From: Bacteroidales bacterium
GTDB lineage: Bacteria; Bacteroidota; Bacteroidia; Bacteroidales; Bacteroidaceae
Reading direction: 5' to 3'
DNA: 54,125 nucleotides
NCBI GenBank assembly: GCA_022784065.1
Contig: JALFUO010000071.1
Coordinates: 1-54,125 of the forward strand
In this document: piece by piece, positions 34,550-41,776 of the stretch
Layout of the letters: every line of letters starts with the position of its first letter
Numbering within the stretch: position 1 is the first letter of the stretch
Translations under genes and position numbers: made by a program
Notes under the pieces: model-generated
Seen by the model: the letters and a program-made list of their open reading frames with translations, nothing else
Database searches by the model: none
Told to the model about the DNA's origin: nothing

Positions 34550-35518
34550 ATGAGTGCGAACTACGCATTGATTGTCGAGGTGGCAGGTGTCTCTATCCGT
34601 TTCCAATCGGAAATGGAGGTTGACATCTGTCACCTTAGCACACTCTTCAAGCATCACTTGGTAGCCAATGATGCTACGGCAGCGGATCACGTTGTAGACA
34701 TTGTGACGATAGAGCGTTCGCCCGTGCCCGAAGATGCCACTTTGGCGTGGAAAGGCTATTACCACGGCGTGGGCTATGACGGAAAGCACGAAAACACGCT
34801 GAAGAAATACGTGTCACAAGACAAGCGGTATGAGTACTTCGATACGCCCGACGGCGGCTGTATCACCATCGACCGGGAAAGCCCCCATACCGTTTGTTCG
34901 CTGATGTCGTGGAAAAAACTGTTCAGCAAGAAGAAAGAACGCGCTAACATCGGCTCGCTCGTTATCCTTCTGATTCATATAATCATGGCGCGGCACAACC
35001 GCTACACGCTGCACGCCTCCGCTGTGGCGTGGAAAGGCGCGGCAATAGTGTTCACAGGCCGCAGCGGACAGGGCAAGAGCACCCTTTGCACGGACCTCAC
35101 CAAGCTCGGAGCAGGGTTTATGGGCGACGACATCGTCTTCGTGTACCAAGAAGCAAGCAGGATAATGATTGCCCCCTTGCTCTTTGACGCCAAACTATAC
35201 ATAGACTCCCAAAAAGAAAAGACATTTGTGGATATGGCGGCGCAAAGCGGCTGCGAAGCGGGCGCGGCACTGCCATTACAGGCTGTTGCCGAAATCACGC
35301 AGACGCGCCAGGGCCTCTCTGCCGTACGGCAGGCAGCCGATGAGCATCGCCTGTTTGACGTGCTGCTGGAAGCGGCCAACAACATCGCCCTGCAATACGA
35401 CAGCGCCGAATGGCTGTCGCTCTGCGCCAATATCTTAGAACATAAAAAGCTCTATAATTTCTCCTTTGGCGACCGCCGCCTGCTTAATGTAAACGTTCTC
35501 GATGACTTCATTCAGTAA
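34550..35518 (+). CDS. HPr kinase-like protein
   Basis: 322 residues from the ATG at 34550; a TTG at 34532, abutting the precursor stop, would add 6. The N-terminal half is a beta-rich region without a known fold. The C-terminal half is an HPrK-type P-loop domain: LHASAVAWKGAAIVF (His155 after TL), Walker A GRSGQGKS (170-177), and GDDIVFV (192-198) as the acidic Walker-B-like motif. HPr-kinase-like proteins in lasso clusters phosphorylate the precursor, for paeninodin at the C-terminal Ser; here the core ends in Trp-His, but Thr, Ser and Tyr occur inside it. HPrK-like proteins are also linked to polysaccharide systems. Overlaps radical SAM 2 by 17 bases. Confidence 0.82.
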   Translation: MSANYALIVEVAGVSIRFQSEMEVDICHLSTLFKHHLVANDATAADHVVDIVTIERSPVPEDATLAWKGYYHGVGYDGKHENTLKKYVSQDKRYEYFDTPDGGCITIDRESPHTVCSLMSWKKLFSKKKERANIGSLVILLIHIIMARHNRYTLHASAVAWKGAAIVFTGRSGQGKSTLCTDLTKLGAGFMGDDIVFVYQEASRIMIAPLLFDAKLYIDSQKEKTFVDMAAQSGCEAGAALPLQAVAEITQTRQGLSAVRQAADEHRLFDVLLEAANNIALQYDSAEWLSLCANILEHKKLYNFSFGDRRLLNVNVLDDFIQ

Positions 35519-36875
35519 CACAGAAATATTATCGCTATGGCAGATGCCCGGCGAGGCTATGTGGCGCATTGCATTGCAGCAGGCTTTGCAGAATTTGCCC
35601 CAATCGGCATCGCTCTGCGTGGAATTGCTGCGCACCGCGCCGCAGGAACGGTTGGACGACTGCGCGAAGGCATTTCTCTCAAAACTACCTTTCCTGAAAG
35701 AAGGCTATGCGCCGGTGGAAAAGCTGACCGATACAAAGGTTTGCGACTCCTTTGCCAGTTTGGCAGAAAGCTATAAAGCCATTTTACATGACCTGAAAGT
35801 AAGGAACGATCAAGAAACCGCTAAAATCTTCTACCTATACTTCAACGGCTTGCGACCCGACTTGAAGCTTCTCTTTCCGGAAACGGACTTTACGGGCTTG
35901 CGCCGCGACAACGAGCGCGACAAGAAAGAGGAGCATCAGCTCATGGTGTTCGTGACGGGGCTATGCAACCTGAATTGTTCCTATTGCTTCTCCAACGACA
36001 TAGAGCGCAGGCAGATTACAGAGGACGAATTACGTAAAATTTTCAAGTGGGCATCTGAAAACGGCTGCAACTGTGTTACGCCCTGCGGCGGAGAGCCATT
36101 GATGTACAAGCACATCGGTCTGCTGCTCGACTTGGTGCAGGATTACGGCATGACTACCTATTTTGCCTCTAATTGCACCTGGCCTTTATCACGCTTCACT
36201 GAGCGGCAAGCCAGTTGCATTAAAAGCCTGACTTTCCACATCACCGAAGCGCTGTGGAAGAACGCGGAATATATGCGCATCTTCTGCGAAAACATACAGT
36301 GGGCAAAGCAGCGCGGCATAAATATCATAGCCCGATTTAACATCGTAAAGCCGAATACAGACTTTACAAAATGCTTCGAACTGATAGAGAAACAGGAGCT
36401 GAAATGCGTGAACATCGCCCTGACTATTCCCGACCGTTCGCACGATAATATATATGTAGGCGCGTCCTATTTCTCTGACTTTATCGATGACCTGCGGCGC
36501 GTATTGGATTTTTGCAAGAAACGTAAAATCAGCCTCAACTTTGCCAAGACTGTACCGCCTTGCATATTCCCGGAAGAAGAGGCGTTGCAAATGCTGGCTT
36601 ACGATAACTTTCTCCCCTTCTGCAATGTACACGAAGACGGCGGCACGCGCAACGTATGCATTTCCCCTGCGAAATACATCACGCCCTGCCTCGGCATGTC
36701 GGCACCAAAAGTGCTTTTCTCGGAAAAGCTGACGTGGGACGATTTGTACAAACAGATGGGCACGGCGGTAAACTGCGCCTTGCGCCAACCGCTCTTTAAA
36801 AAATGCAATAAGTGCTTCCTTTACCACAGACACCTGTGCCAAGGAGCCTGCTTAAGTTATAAAACACATGCGTAG
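35502..36875 (+). CDS. Radical SAM/SPASM-like enzyme 2 with N-terminal extension
   Basis: 457 residues. An N-terminal region of about 150 residues (helical, Leu-rich, unknown) precedes the radical SAM motif CNLNCSYCF (Cys155, 159, 162) and the variant CGGEP SAM-contact motif. The C-terminus is Cys-rich, with CISPAKYITPCLG, then KKCNKCFLYHRHLCQGAC, in SPASM fashion. It is longer than enzymes 1, 3 and 4. The extension may bind leader, kinase or another partner. Start ATG lies 17 bases inside the kinase gene; stop overlaps the next gene by 8 bases, so the three are likely translated together. Confidence 0.85.
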   Translation: MTSFSNTEILSLWQMPGEAMWRIALQQALQNLPQSASLCVELLRTAPQERLDDCAKAFLSKLPFLKEGYAPVEKLTDTKVCDSFASLAESYKAILHDLKVRNDQETAKIFYLYFNGLRPDLKLLFPETDFTGLRRDNERDKKEEHQLMVFVTGLCNLNCSYCFSNDIERRQITEDELRKIFKWASENGCNCVTPCGGEPLMYKHIGLLLDLVQDYGMTTYFASNCTWPLSRFTERQASCIKSLTFHITEALWKNAEYMRIFCENIQWAKQRGINIIARFNIVKPNTDFTKCFELIEKQELKCVNIALTIPDRSHDNIYVGASYFSDFIDDLRRVLDFCKKRKISLNFAKTVPPCIFPEEEALQMLAYDNFLPFCNVHEDGGTRNVCISPAKYITPCLGMSAPKVLFSEKLTWDDLYKQMGTAVNCALRQPLFKKCNKCFLYHRHLCQGACLSYKTHA

Positions 36876-37914
36876 CAAACGGATAAAGCGTTTCAGGCAG
36901 CATCTGCATAATGCCTTTCAGAAATTCCGTCTGCGCTATTTGCAGCCGGGACGGCTCACGCATCTGCCCGACACGCTGACCATCGAACTGACCAGCCATT
37001 GCTCGCTGGCTTGCTCATGCTGCCCCAACGGCATCGCCGGCGCACGCCGTCGCGGTCGCGACACCATAACGCTTGACAACTTCAAGAAGCTACTTGAGAA
37101 TATTGACGTGCCTGTGCGCAGCGTGTTCCTGCACCTCCACGGCGAACCGTTCCTCAATAAAGATTTGCCCGAAATCGTCAGGCTGCTTGCAGAGCACGGC
37201 GTTGAGGAGTTTAATATCTTTAGCAATGCATACAACATCAAGCCCGACCTGCTCGAAAACGTGCTGCGCAGTGTGGACGGCAAAAAGCTCAACCTTGCCT
37301 TCTCGGCGGAATTGTACGACAGGCAGGCGTATGAGCACATTCGCTGTCCCGGGCGTTTCGATACGGTGTGGCAGTCGCTGCAAGATATTGACGCGTTGAT
37401 GCAGAAGCACGGCGCAACCTACTCTGTGAACAGCATCGTGCATCGAGAAGACATCGGTATCTTGCCCGAACGGGTCCCGGATGTATTTCGCCGCCTGCCG
37501 AGCCTGAAAAGCATGCACCTGACAAGTGCTTTCCCCTGGCCGCATCTGCCGCAAACGGGCGACCTGGCCGGGCATTTGCGTCGCAAACGAAGCATTTGCA
37601 ACCAAATTTGGCAGTTGCCTGCGATTATGGCCGACGGCAGAGTGACGATGTGCTCGAGCGACTATAACGCGGAGTGCGTGGTCGGGTCGCTCTACGAGGA
37701 AAAGTTCAGCAAAATCATCAACAATAAGGCCGCCCGCGCCTTCCGCCGCAACATTGCCCTGCGCCGCCCTGAAAGCAACGCGCTCTGCAAGGGCTGCCTG
37801 ATAGACCGCCACACGGCGTTTTCGCGCATCGTGAACCGCAAGTTTGTGGAAAAGGCCGCGCCCGAGGCGTTGCAAAAGTATTTTGCAGCGTTTGGCAAAT
37901 ATTTTAATATTTAA
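36868..37914 (+). CDS. Radical SAM/twitch-SPASM-like enzyme 3
   Basis: 348 residues. The radical SAM motif is CSLACSCCPN (Cys45, 49, 52); the SAM-contact motif is HGEPF in place of GGEP (about residue 90). The C-terminal segment has ICNQIWQLPAIMADGRVTMCSSDYN and LCKGC, enough Cys for an auxiliary cluster but fewer than a full SPASM. The basic N-terminus (MRSKRIKRFRQHL) may be a linker. It most resembles the MoaA/PqqE-like peptide-modifying branch. The reaction is unknown. Confidence 0.85.
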   Translation: MRSKRIKRFRQHLHNAFQKFRLRYLQPGRLTHLPDTLTIELTSHCSLACSCCPNGIAGARRRGRDTITLDNFKKLLENIDVPVRSVFLHLHGEPFLNKDLPEIVRLLAEHGVEEFNIFSNAYNIKPDLLENVLRSVDGKKLNLAFSAELYDRQAYEHIRCPGRFDTVWQSLQDIDALMQKHGATYSVNSIVHREDIGILPERVPDVFRRLPSLKSMHLTSAFPWPHLPQTGDLAGHLRRKRSICNQIWQLPAIMADGRVTMCSSDYNAECVVGSLYEEKFSKIINNKAARAFRRNIALRRPESNALCKGCLIDRHTAFSRIVNRKFVEKAAPEALQKYFAAFGKYFNI

Positions 37915-37957
37915 TATTTAGAATATCTCCCGTTTATAAACATTCATACAGAAGAAT

Positions 37958-38920
37958 ATGCCCAACTTAATGCTTACCAACTGGTGCAACTACCATTGCC
38001 CTTATTGTTTCGGCGTGGACATGATGGTGCCCAAAAAGCCGAGGAACGCCATGAGCCGCGAAACGTTCAACGGCATTATGGAATGGATGCAACGCAAACC
38101 GTTCGACCGCGTGATACACCTTATGGGCGGCGAACCGACGCTCAATCCCGACATCGAATGGTTCGTGAACCGCTTGCTGGAACAGAACATGCACATCACG
38201 ATTTTCAGCAATATGGCAACGCCCCAGGCAGTGCAGCTGGCGGATAAATGCTCTATGTTGCCCGTGCACTGGGTGGCCAACGTTAATAACCCCACAAAAT
38301 GGAACAAGGCGCAGCGCGAAAACATCTCTAAAGCACTCCGTGCAGCAGGCAAGCATGCCTCTATCACATTTAACATACAACCCGAAGAGCCTAACGAACT
38401 GTGGGCGCTGGAACTGATTGAAGAGTTCGGGCTGAACCCGAATATCAAGGTGGGTTTTGTGCTGCCGACGCTCACCTCGTCGAACATGGCCCTCAAGGAC
38501 AGCGAGTACGGCATTGTGGCGCAGCGTGTGGTAGACCTCGTGAAGGCAGGCGAGCGGCTCGGCGTAAGCGTAAGTTATGAGTGCGGCGTGCCTTATTGCG
38601 TGTTTACTGACGAACAATTAGGCTTTTTGTGGCGGCACAACTCCAAACCCGCTTCCGGCTGCTGCTCGCGCCTTGACATTACGCCCGAGGGCGAAGTGAT
38701 GTATTGCCTCCCGCTGGCTACGGCGGGCTTGCGCCACTACTCAGAATTTGCTGACTACCATGAATGTCGCAAGTGGTTCGAAGACCGCTTTAAGCCTTAC
38801 CGAATGTTGGGCAGCAAAATAGAATGTGCCGAATGTCCCCTCAACAATCCGATGCAGTGTCGCGGGGCGTGCCTGGCAAAGAATATGATTGGGGCAAAGA
38901 ACATTGAGATAGGAAGATAA
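37958..38920 (+). CDS. Radical SAM/SPASM peptide-modifying enzyme 4
   Basis: 320 residues. It is organised like enzyme 1: first strand PNLMLTN, then CNYHCPYCFG (Cys10, 14, 17), LMGGEPTLNPD (about 57-67), and a SPASM-type tail CCSRLDITPEGEVMYCLPLA then ECAECPLNNPMQCRGACLAKN. The extra Cys-containing block YECGVPYCVFT (about 206-216) is shared in form with enzyme 1 (MDCGFQACMFT). Enzymes 1 and 4 may act on different residues of the same repeat, or form a pair; this is inference. Its stop is directly followed by the GTG start of the nucleotidyltransferase. Confidence 0.87.
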   Translation: MPNLMLTNWCNYHCPYCFGVDMMVPKKPRNAMSRETFNGIMEWMQRKPFDRVIHLMGGEPTLNPDIEWFVNRLLEQNMHITIFSNMATPQAVQLADKCSMLPVHWVANVNNPTKWNKAQRENISKALRAAGKHASITFNIQPEEPNELWALELIEEFGLNPNIKVGFVLPTLTSSNMALKDSEYGIVAQRVVDLVKAGERLGVSVSYECGVPYCVFTDEQLGFLWRHNSKPASGCCSRLDITPEGEVMYCLPLATAGLRHYSEFADYHECRKWFEDRFKPYRMLGSKIECAECPLNNPMQCRGACLAKNMIGAKNIEIGR

Positions 38921-39862
38921 GTGATACAATTTCCCGAAAATAAAGTCTGTGTGCCAACAGGCGAGGCAGACATGGTGCGCGCTCTGCTCGTACAAGACAA
39001 CTACGAATGGATTGCCAGGCGGGCGAAGACTTTGGGCATTAAGGTGGTGCCGATTAAAGGCATTGACCTGCTGCAAACGGTTTATGCCGAACGCTTTGAC
39101 CGCCCCGTTCGCGACATTGACTTGCTCTGCTATTCGGAAGAAGATTGCCGTCGACTGGCAAACGACCTGACAGGAGAGGGTAGTTATCGCCTTGAATTTG
39201 AGTTCTCGCTCCGTCCTGAAGCACTTGCCACCAAGCGCAAAGTATCTCTGCTCTCAAATGTGCGGACAAAGGTGAACGTGGATATTCATACGGCATTGGT
39301 AACCAAGAAATTCTTTTCGCGCACCGTTGGGACGTTCAACGAAGACGCTTTGCAGCGCATCGCAGGAGGACGCTTGGAAACCGTGGACCGTTGGCTCTTC
39401 TTGGCACAACATGCAGCTTTCCACAACTTCTCGGATCCAAAGTGGGTGCGCGATTTGAAAATCATCTACCAAAACTTTTCGGAGGAACAACGTGCGGAAA
39501 TCTCCCGCCGTGGTGGTCAGTATGGGTTCGGCCGCGTAGTGAAGGCTGCCCTTTGGCATTGCGGCGAATGGCAGGGCGAAGAAAATGCCTTCCTGCGTTT
39601 CGTGCGCCGACTCAATCGCCCTTGGAAGCACAATCTGTTTTACCGTTTCATTGCTGGATTTTGGGAATTTGCCTTTATAGAAAAGAGGAGCGCGCGGTTA
39701 CGGGCATTTCGAGATTTGATATTTCCGAATCTCGGTACGCTCACCAATATCTACCGCGTCCGGCACAAAGCATTGTTGCCGATGTACTACCTGCTCAATA
39801 TACTGATTATGCTGCCCGCCGCGCTGCTATTCGGAGGCGTATATATAATAATGAGTAGATGA
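38921..39862 (+). CDS. Nucleotidyltransferase, PF14907-type (NTP_transf_5)
   Basis: 313 residues from a GTG at 38921. Seen: KGIDLLQTVYAE (46-57), RPVRDIDLLCYSEED with the catalytic Asp65-x-Asp67, and VNVDIHTAL with the third acidic Asp at 121, the pattern of this nucleotidyltransferase family. The C-terminal third has a hydrophobic segment (MYYLLNILIMLPAALLFGGVYIIMS) that could anchor the protein to the membrane. Nucleotidyltransferases accompany kinase genes in some lasso clusters and also polysaccharide loci. Substrate here (peptide phosphate or sugar phosphate) is not known. Followed by a gap of 75 bases. Confidence 0.82.
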   Translation: MIQFPENKVCVPTGEADMVRALLVQDNYEWIARRAKTLGIKVVPIKGIDLLQTVYAERFDRPVRDIDLLCYSEEDCRRLANDLTGEGSYRLEFEFSLRPEALATKRKVSLLSNVRTKVNVDIHTALVTKKFFSRTVGTFNEDALQRIAGGRLETVDRWLFLAQHAAFHNFSDPKWVRDLKIIYQNFSEEQRAEISRRGGQYGFGRVVKAALWHCGEWQGEENAFLRFVRRLNRPWKHNLFYRFIAGFWEFAFIEKRSARLRAFRDLIFPNLGTLTNIYRVRHKALLPMYYLLNILIMLPAALLFGGVYIIMSR

Positions 39863-39937
39863 ATAGCAAAATTAAATATTACTGCAAAGCAATAAAAAGG
39901 GAAAGCCTGCGTTAATAATGTAAAAACAAATACAACA

Positions 39938-40582
39938 ATGGAGGCTATAATGCTTATGCAGGAAGAAAACATAGTGATAGAAGATGGCATGTCGGTGTGG
40001 GGGCAAGCAGCGAAAAGGACGATTGACTGCCTGCTGGCAGCCGTGCTGCTCGTCGTGTTTTCGCCCCTCTTTCTGATTTGCTATATCGCCGTCAAGCTTG
40101 AAGACGGCGGGGCTGCTATTTTCAAGCAAGAGCGCATCGGCTTGCACGGCAAACCCTTCTATATCTATAAGTTCAGGAGTATGTGTATGGGCGCAGAAAA
40201 GGGCGGGCCGAGGCTCTTTGCCGGCGAAAAGGACGACCGCCTCACCAAGACGGGCAAATTTCTCCGCGACCACCATCTCGACGAACTGCCGCAGCTTTGG
40301 AACGTGTTTGTAGGCGACATGGCTTTTATCGGGCCGCGCCCGGAGCGTAAGTTCTATATCGACAAGATTATGGAGTGCGACCCGCGCTATGCGGAACTTT
40401 ATAAAATCCGCCCGGGCGTCACTTCTTACGCCACGCTCTACAACGGCTACACCGATACGCTCGAGAAAATGCTGCGCCGCCTCGAACTCGATTTGTACTA
40501 CCTAGAGCACCGCTCTTGGATCTTCGACATGAAAATCCTTTGGCAGACGTTTTATAAAATTGTTTCAGGAAATAAATTCTAA
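39938..40582 (+). CDS. Bacterial sugar transferase (phosphoglycosyltransferase)
   Basis: 214 residues. One membrane helix near the N-terminus (AVLLVVFSPLFLICYIAVKL) followed by FKQERIGLHGKPFYIYKFRSM and the signature HHLDELPQLWNVFVGDMAFIGPRPER (about 109-134). These are monotopic phosphoglycosyltransferases of the PglC/WcaJ type that move a sugar 1-phosphate to a polyprenyl phosphate at the inner membrane, starting exopolysaccharide or glycan synthesis. As the last gene before the terminator it may belong to the RiPP transcript or be a polysaccharide gene; no other glycan genes are adjacent. Confidence 0.9.
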   Translation: MEAIMLMQEENIVIEDGMSVWGQAAKRTIDCLLAAVLLVVFSPLFLICYIAVKLEDGGAAIFKQERIGLHGKPFYIYKFRSMCMGAEKGGPRLFAGEKDDRLTKTGKFLRDHHLDELPQLWNVFVGDMAFIGPRPERKFYIDKIMECDPRYAELYKIRPGVTSYATLYNGYTDTLEKMLRRLELDLYYLEHRSWIFDMKILWQTFYKIVSGNKF

Positions 40583-40585
40583 AAC

Positions 40586-40619
40586 AAAAAGGGACGCAAT
40601 TGATTGCGTCCCTTTTTTT
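40586..40619. terminator. Strong bidirectional terminator after the RiPP cluster
   Basis: Stem GGGACGCAAT/ATTGCGTCCC (40591-40600 and 40603-40612) with A-run before and T-run after, between the sugar transferase (+) and phoH (-) stops. Confidence 0.88.
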
Positions 40620-41553
40620 ATTGCTTGTTCCTTTCATATGCCTCGACGATGCGCGTGACGAGCTTGTGGCGCACGATGTCGCCTTTGTCCATCTCTATGA
40701 AAGCGATGCCGGGAATGCCACGCAGGAGTTCTATCGCCTCGATAAGGCCGCTGCGCACGGAGTGGGGCAGGTCGATCTGCGTGCGGTCGCCCGTGATAAT
40801 CATCTTAGTGTTCCAGCCCATACGGGTTAGGAACATTTTTATTTGCGCCGAGGTCGTGTTTTGCGCTTCGTCGAGAATGACTACCGCATCGTTGAGCGTG
40901 CGGCCACGCATAAAGGCGAGCGGGGCAATCTGTATGACATTCGTCTCTATATATTCCTGCAATTTGGCAGGCGGTATCATTTCCTCCAAAGCATCGTAGA
41001 GCGGGCGCAGATAGGGGTCGATTTTTTCTTTCATGTCGCCCGGCAGAAATCCCAGTTTTTCGCCCGCCTCCACTGCGGGGCGGCTGAGGATTAGTTTCTT
41101 GACCTCTTTGTTTTTCAGCGCACGCACGGCGAGCGCGATGGCGGTATAGGTCTTGCCAGAGCCGGCGGGGCCGACGGCAAACAGCATGTCGTTCGTCCGG
41201 AATGCCTCTACGAGTTTGCGCTGATTGGCCGAGCGGGGCGCGATGGGGCGGCCGCCCGTGCTGTAAACGATGGTGTCGGAATTGGCATCGCTCTCGGCGG
41301 TGCGGTGCTTGAGGATATTGATGATGTCCTCCTCTGCGAGCCGATTGTACTTGGCGCAGTGGCGGTCGAGTGCGGCGAACGTTTCGTCGAACGCCGCCAT
41401 GTCTTCTTCGCTGCCGATGACGCGCACCACGTTGTCGCGGGCCACGATGCGCAGCTTTGGGCAAAGGGCGCGGAGCAGGCGCAGGTTGGCATTGTTGGCG
41501 CCGTAAAAGAGCGCGGGGTCGGAGGATTCTATTAGGAAATGCTTTTCTGTCAT
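40618..41553 (-). CDS. phoH: PhoH-like ATPase
   Basis: 311 residues from the ATG at 41553 (MTEKHFLI); an upstream frame extension is rejected. Contains a KH-like N-terminal part, then the P-loop GPAGSGKTYTAIALA (about 140-154), VVILDEAQNTT (Walker B, DEAQ) and TGDRTQIDLP (sensor region), normal for the PhoH family (RNA/nucleotide-binding ATPases, function uncertain in bacteria). Stop is one side of the terminator at 40586-40619. A -7-like TATTTTTG on the minus strand at 41578-41585 lies upstream. Confidence 0.94.
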   Translation of the reverse strand: MTEKHFLIESSDPALFYGANNANLRLLRALCPKLRIVARDNVVRVIGSEEDMAAFDETFAALDRHCAKYNRLAEEDIINILKHRTAESDANSDTIVYSTGGRPIAPRSANQRKLVEAFRTNDMLFAVGPAGSGKTYTAIALAVRALKNKEVKKLILSRPAVEAGEKLGFLPGDMKEKIDPYLRPLYDALEEMIPPAKLQEYIETNVIQIAPLAFMRGRTLNDAVVILDEAQNTTSAQIKMFLTRMGWNTKMIITGDRTQIDLPHSVRSGLIEAIELLRGIPGIAFIEMDKGDIVRHKLVTRIVEAYERNKQ

Positions 41554-41577
41554 ATAGGAAAAGGAATATTGCAGGTG

Positions 41578-41627
41578 CAAAAATACGCAATACAAAATAG
41601 ATTTTCCTTATTTTTTTGTTACTTTTG
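41578..41627. promoter_or_regulatory. Divergent promoter region, phoH and DUF5715 gene
   Basis: Minus strand: TATTTTTG at 41578-41585 (25 bases before the phoH ATG). Plus strand: TACTTTTG at 41620-41627, a -7-like match; the octamer repeat lies between it and the next gene. Both lack a clear -33. Confidence 0.4.
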
Positions 41628-41642
41628 TGCTGTAAAACCAAG

Positions 41643-41758
41643 TTTTAGTAGACGAGTGAACAAGTAAACGAGTAGACGAGACAGATTTATCTTGCAAACT
41701 ATATTTTATATGAGTAACTTCTCTCGTTTACTTGTTTACTCGTCTACTTGTTTACTAA
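41643..41758. repeat. Octamer-array repeat, copy C (opposite orientation)
   Basis: The reverse complement of the plan seen at 835-985: TTTAGTAGACGAGTGAACAA and GTAAACGAGTAGACGAGACAG on the left (41644 onward), TTTGCAAGATAAAT mirrored in the middle, CTCGTTTACTTGTTTACT on the right. It forms the leader of the DUF5715 gene. Because the module is nearly symmetric, both orientations place octamers beside a start codon. Confidence 0.7.
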
Positions 41759-41776
41759 ATATCATACCGCTAAACT

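Larger units (their letters stand above)
32764..40620 (+). other. Putative RiPP biosynthetic gene cluster (LYY-repeat peptide)
   Basis: Ten genes in one direction with overlaps or short gaps: B2-like protease, radical SAM 1, PqqD-like, precursor, HPrK-like kinase, radical SAM 2, 3 and 4, nucleotidyltransferase, sugar transferase, then a strong terminator. The precursor core is three tandem LYYxx pentapeptides. Present from the lasso-peptide toolkit: split B1 (PqqD-like), B2, kinase, nucleotidyltransferase. Missing: the lasso cyclase and an ABC exporter. By eye the region is less G+C-rich than the genes on both sides. Confidence 0.75.

Noticed and set aside
39859-39915. An 18-residue frame (MNSKIKYYCKAIKRESLR) overlapping the nucleotidyltransferase stop as ATGA
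   Set aside because: Overlap is suggestive and it contains Tyr and Cys, but it has no repeat, no leader motif and no match to the precursor; more likely chance. It could be re-examined if conserved.
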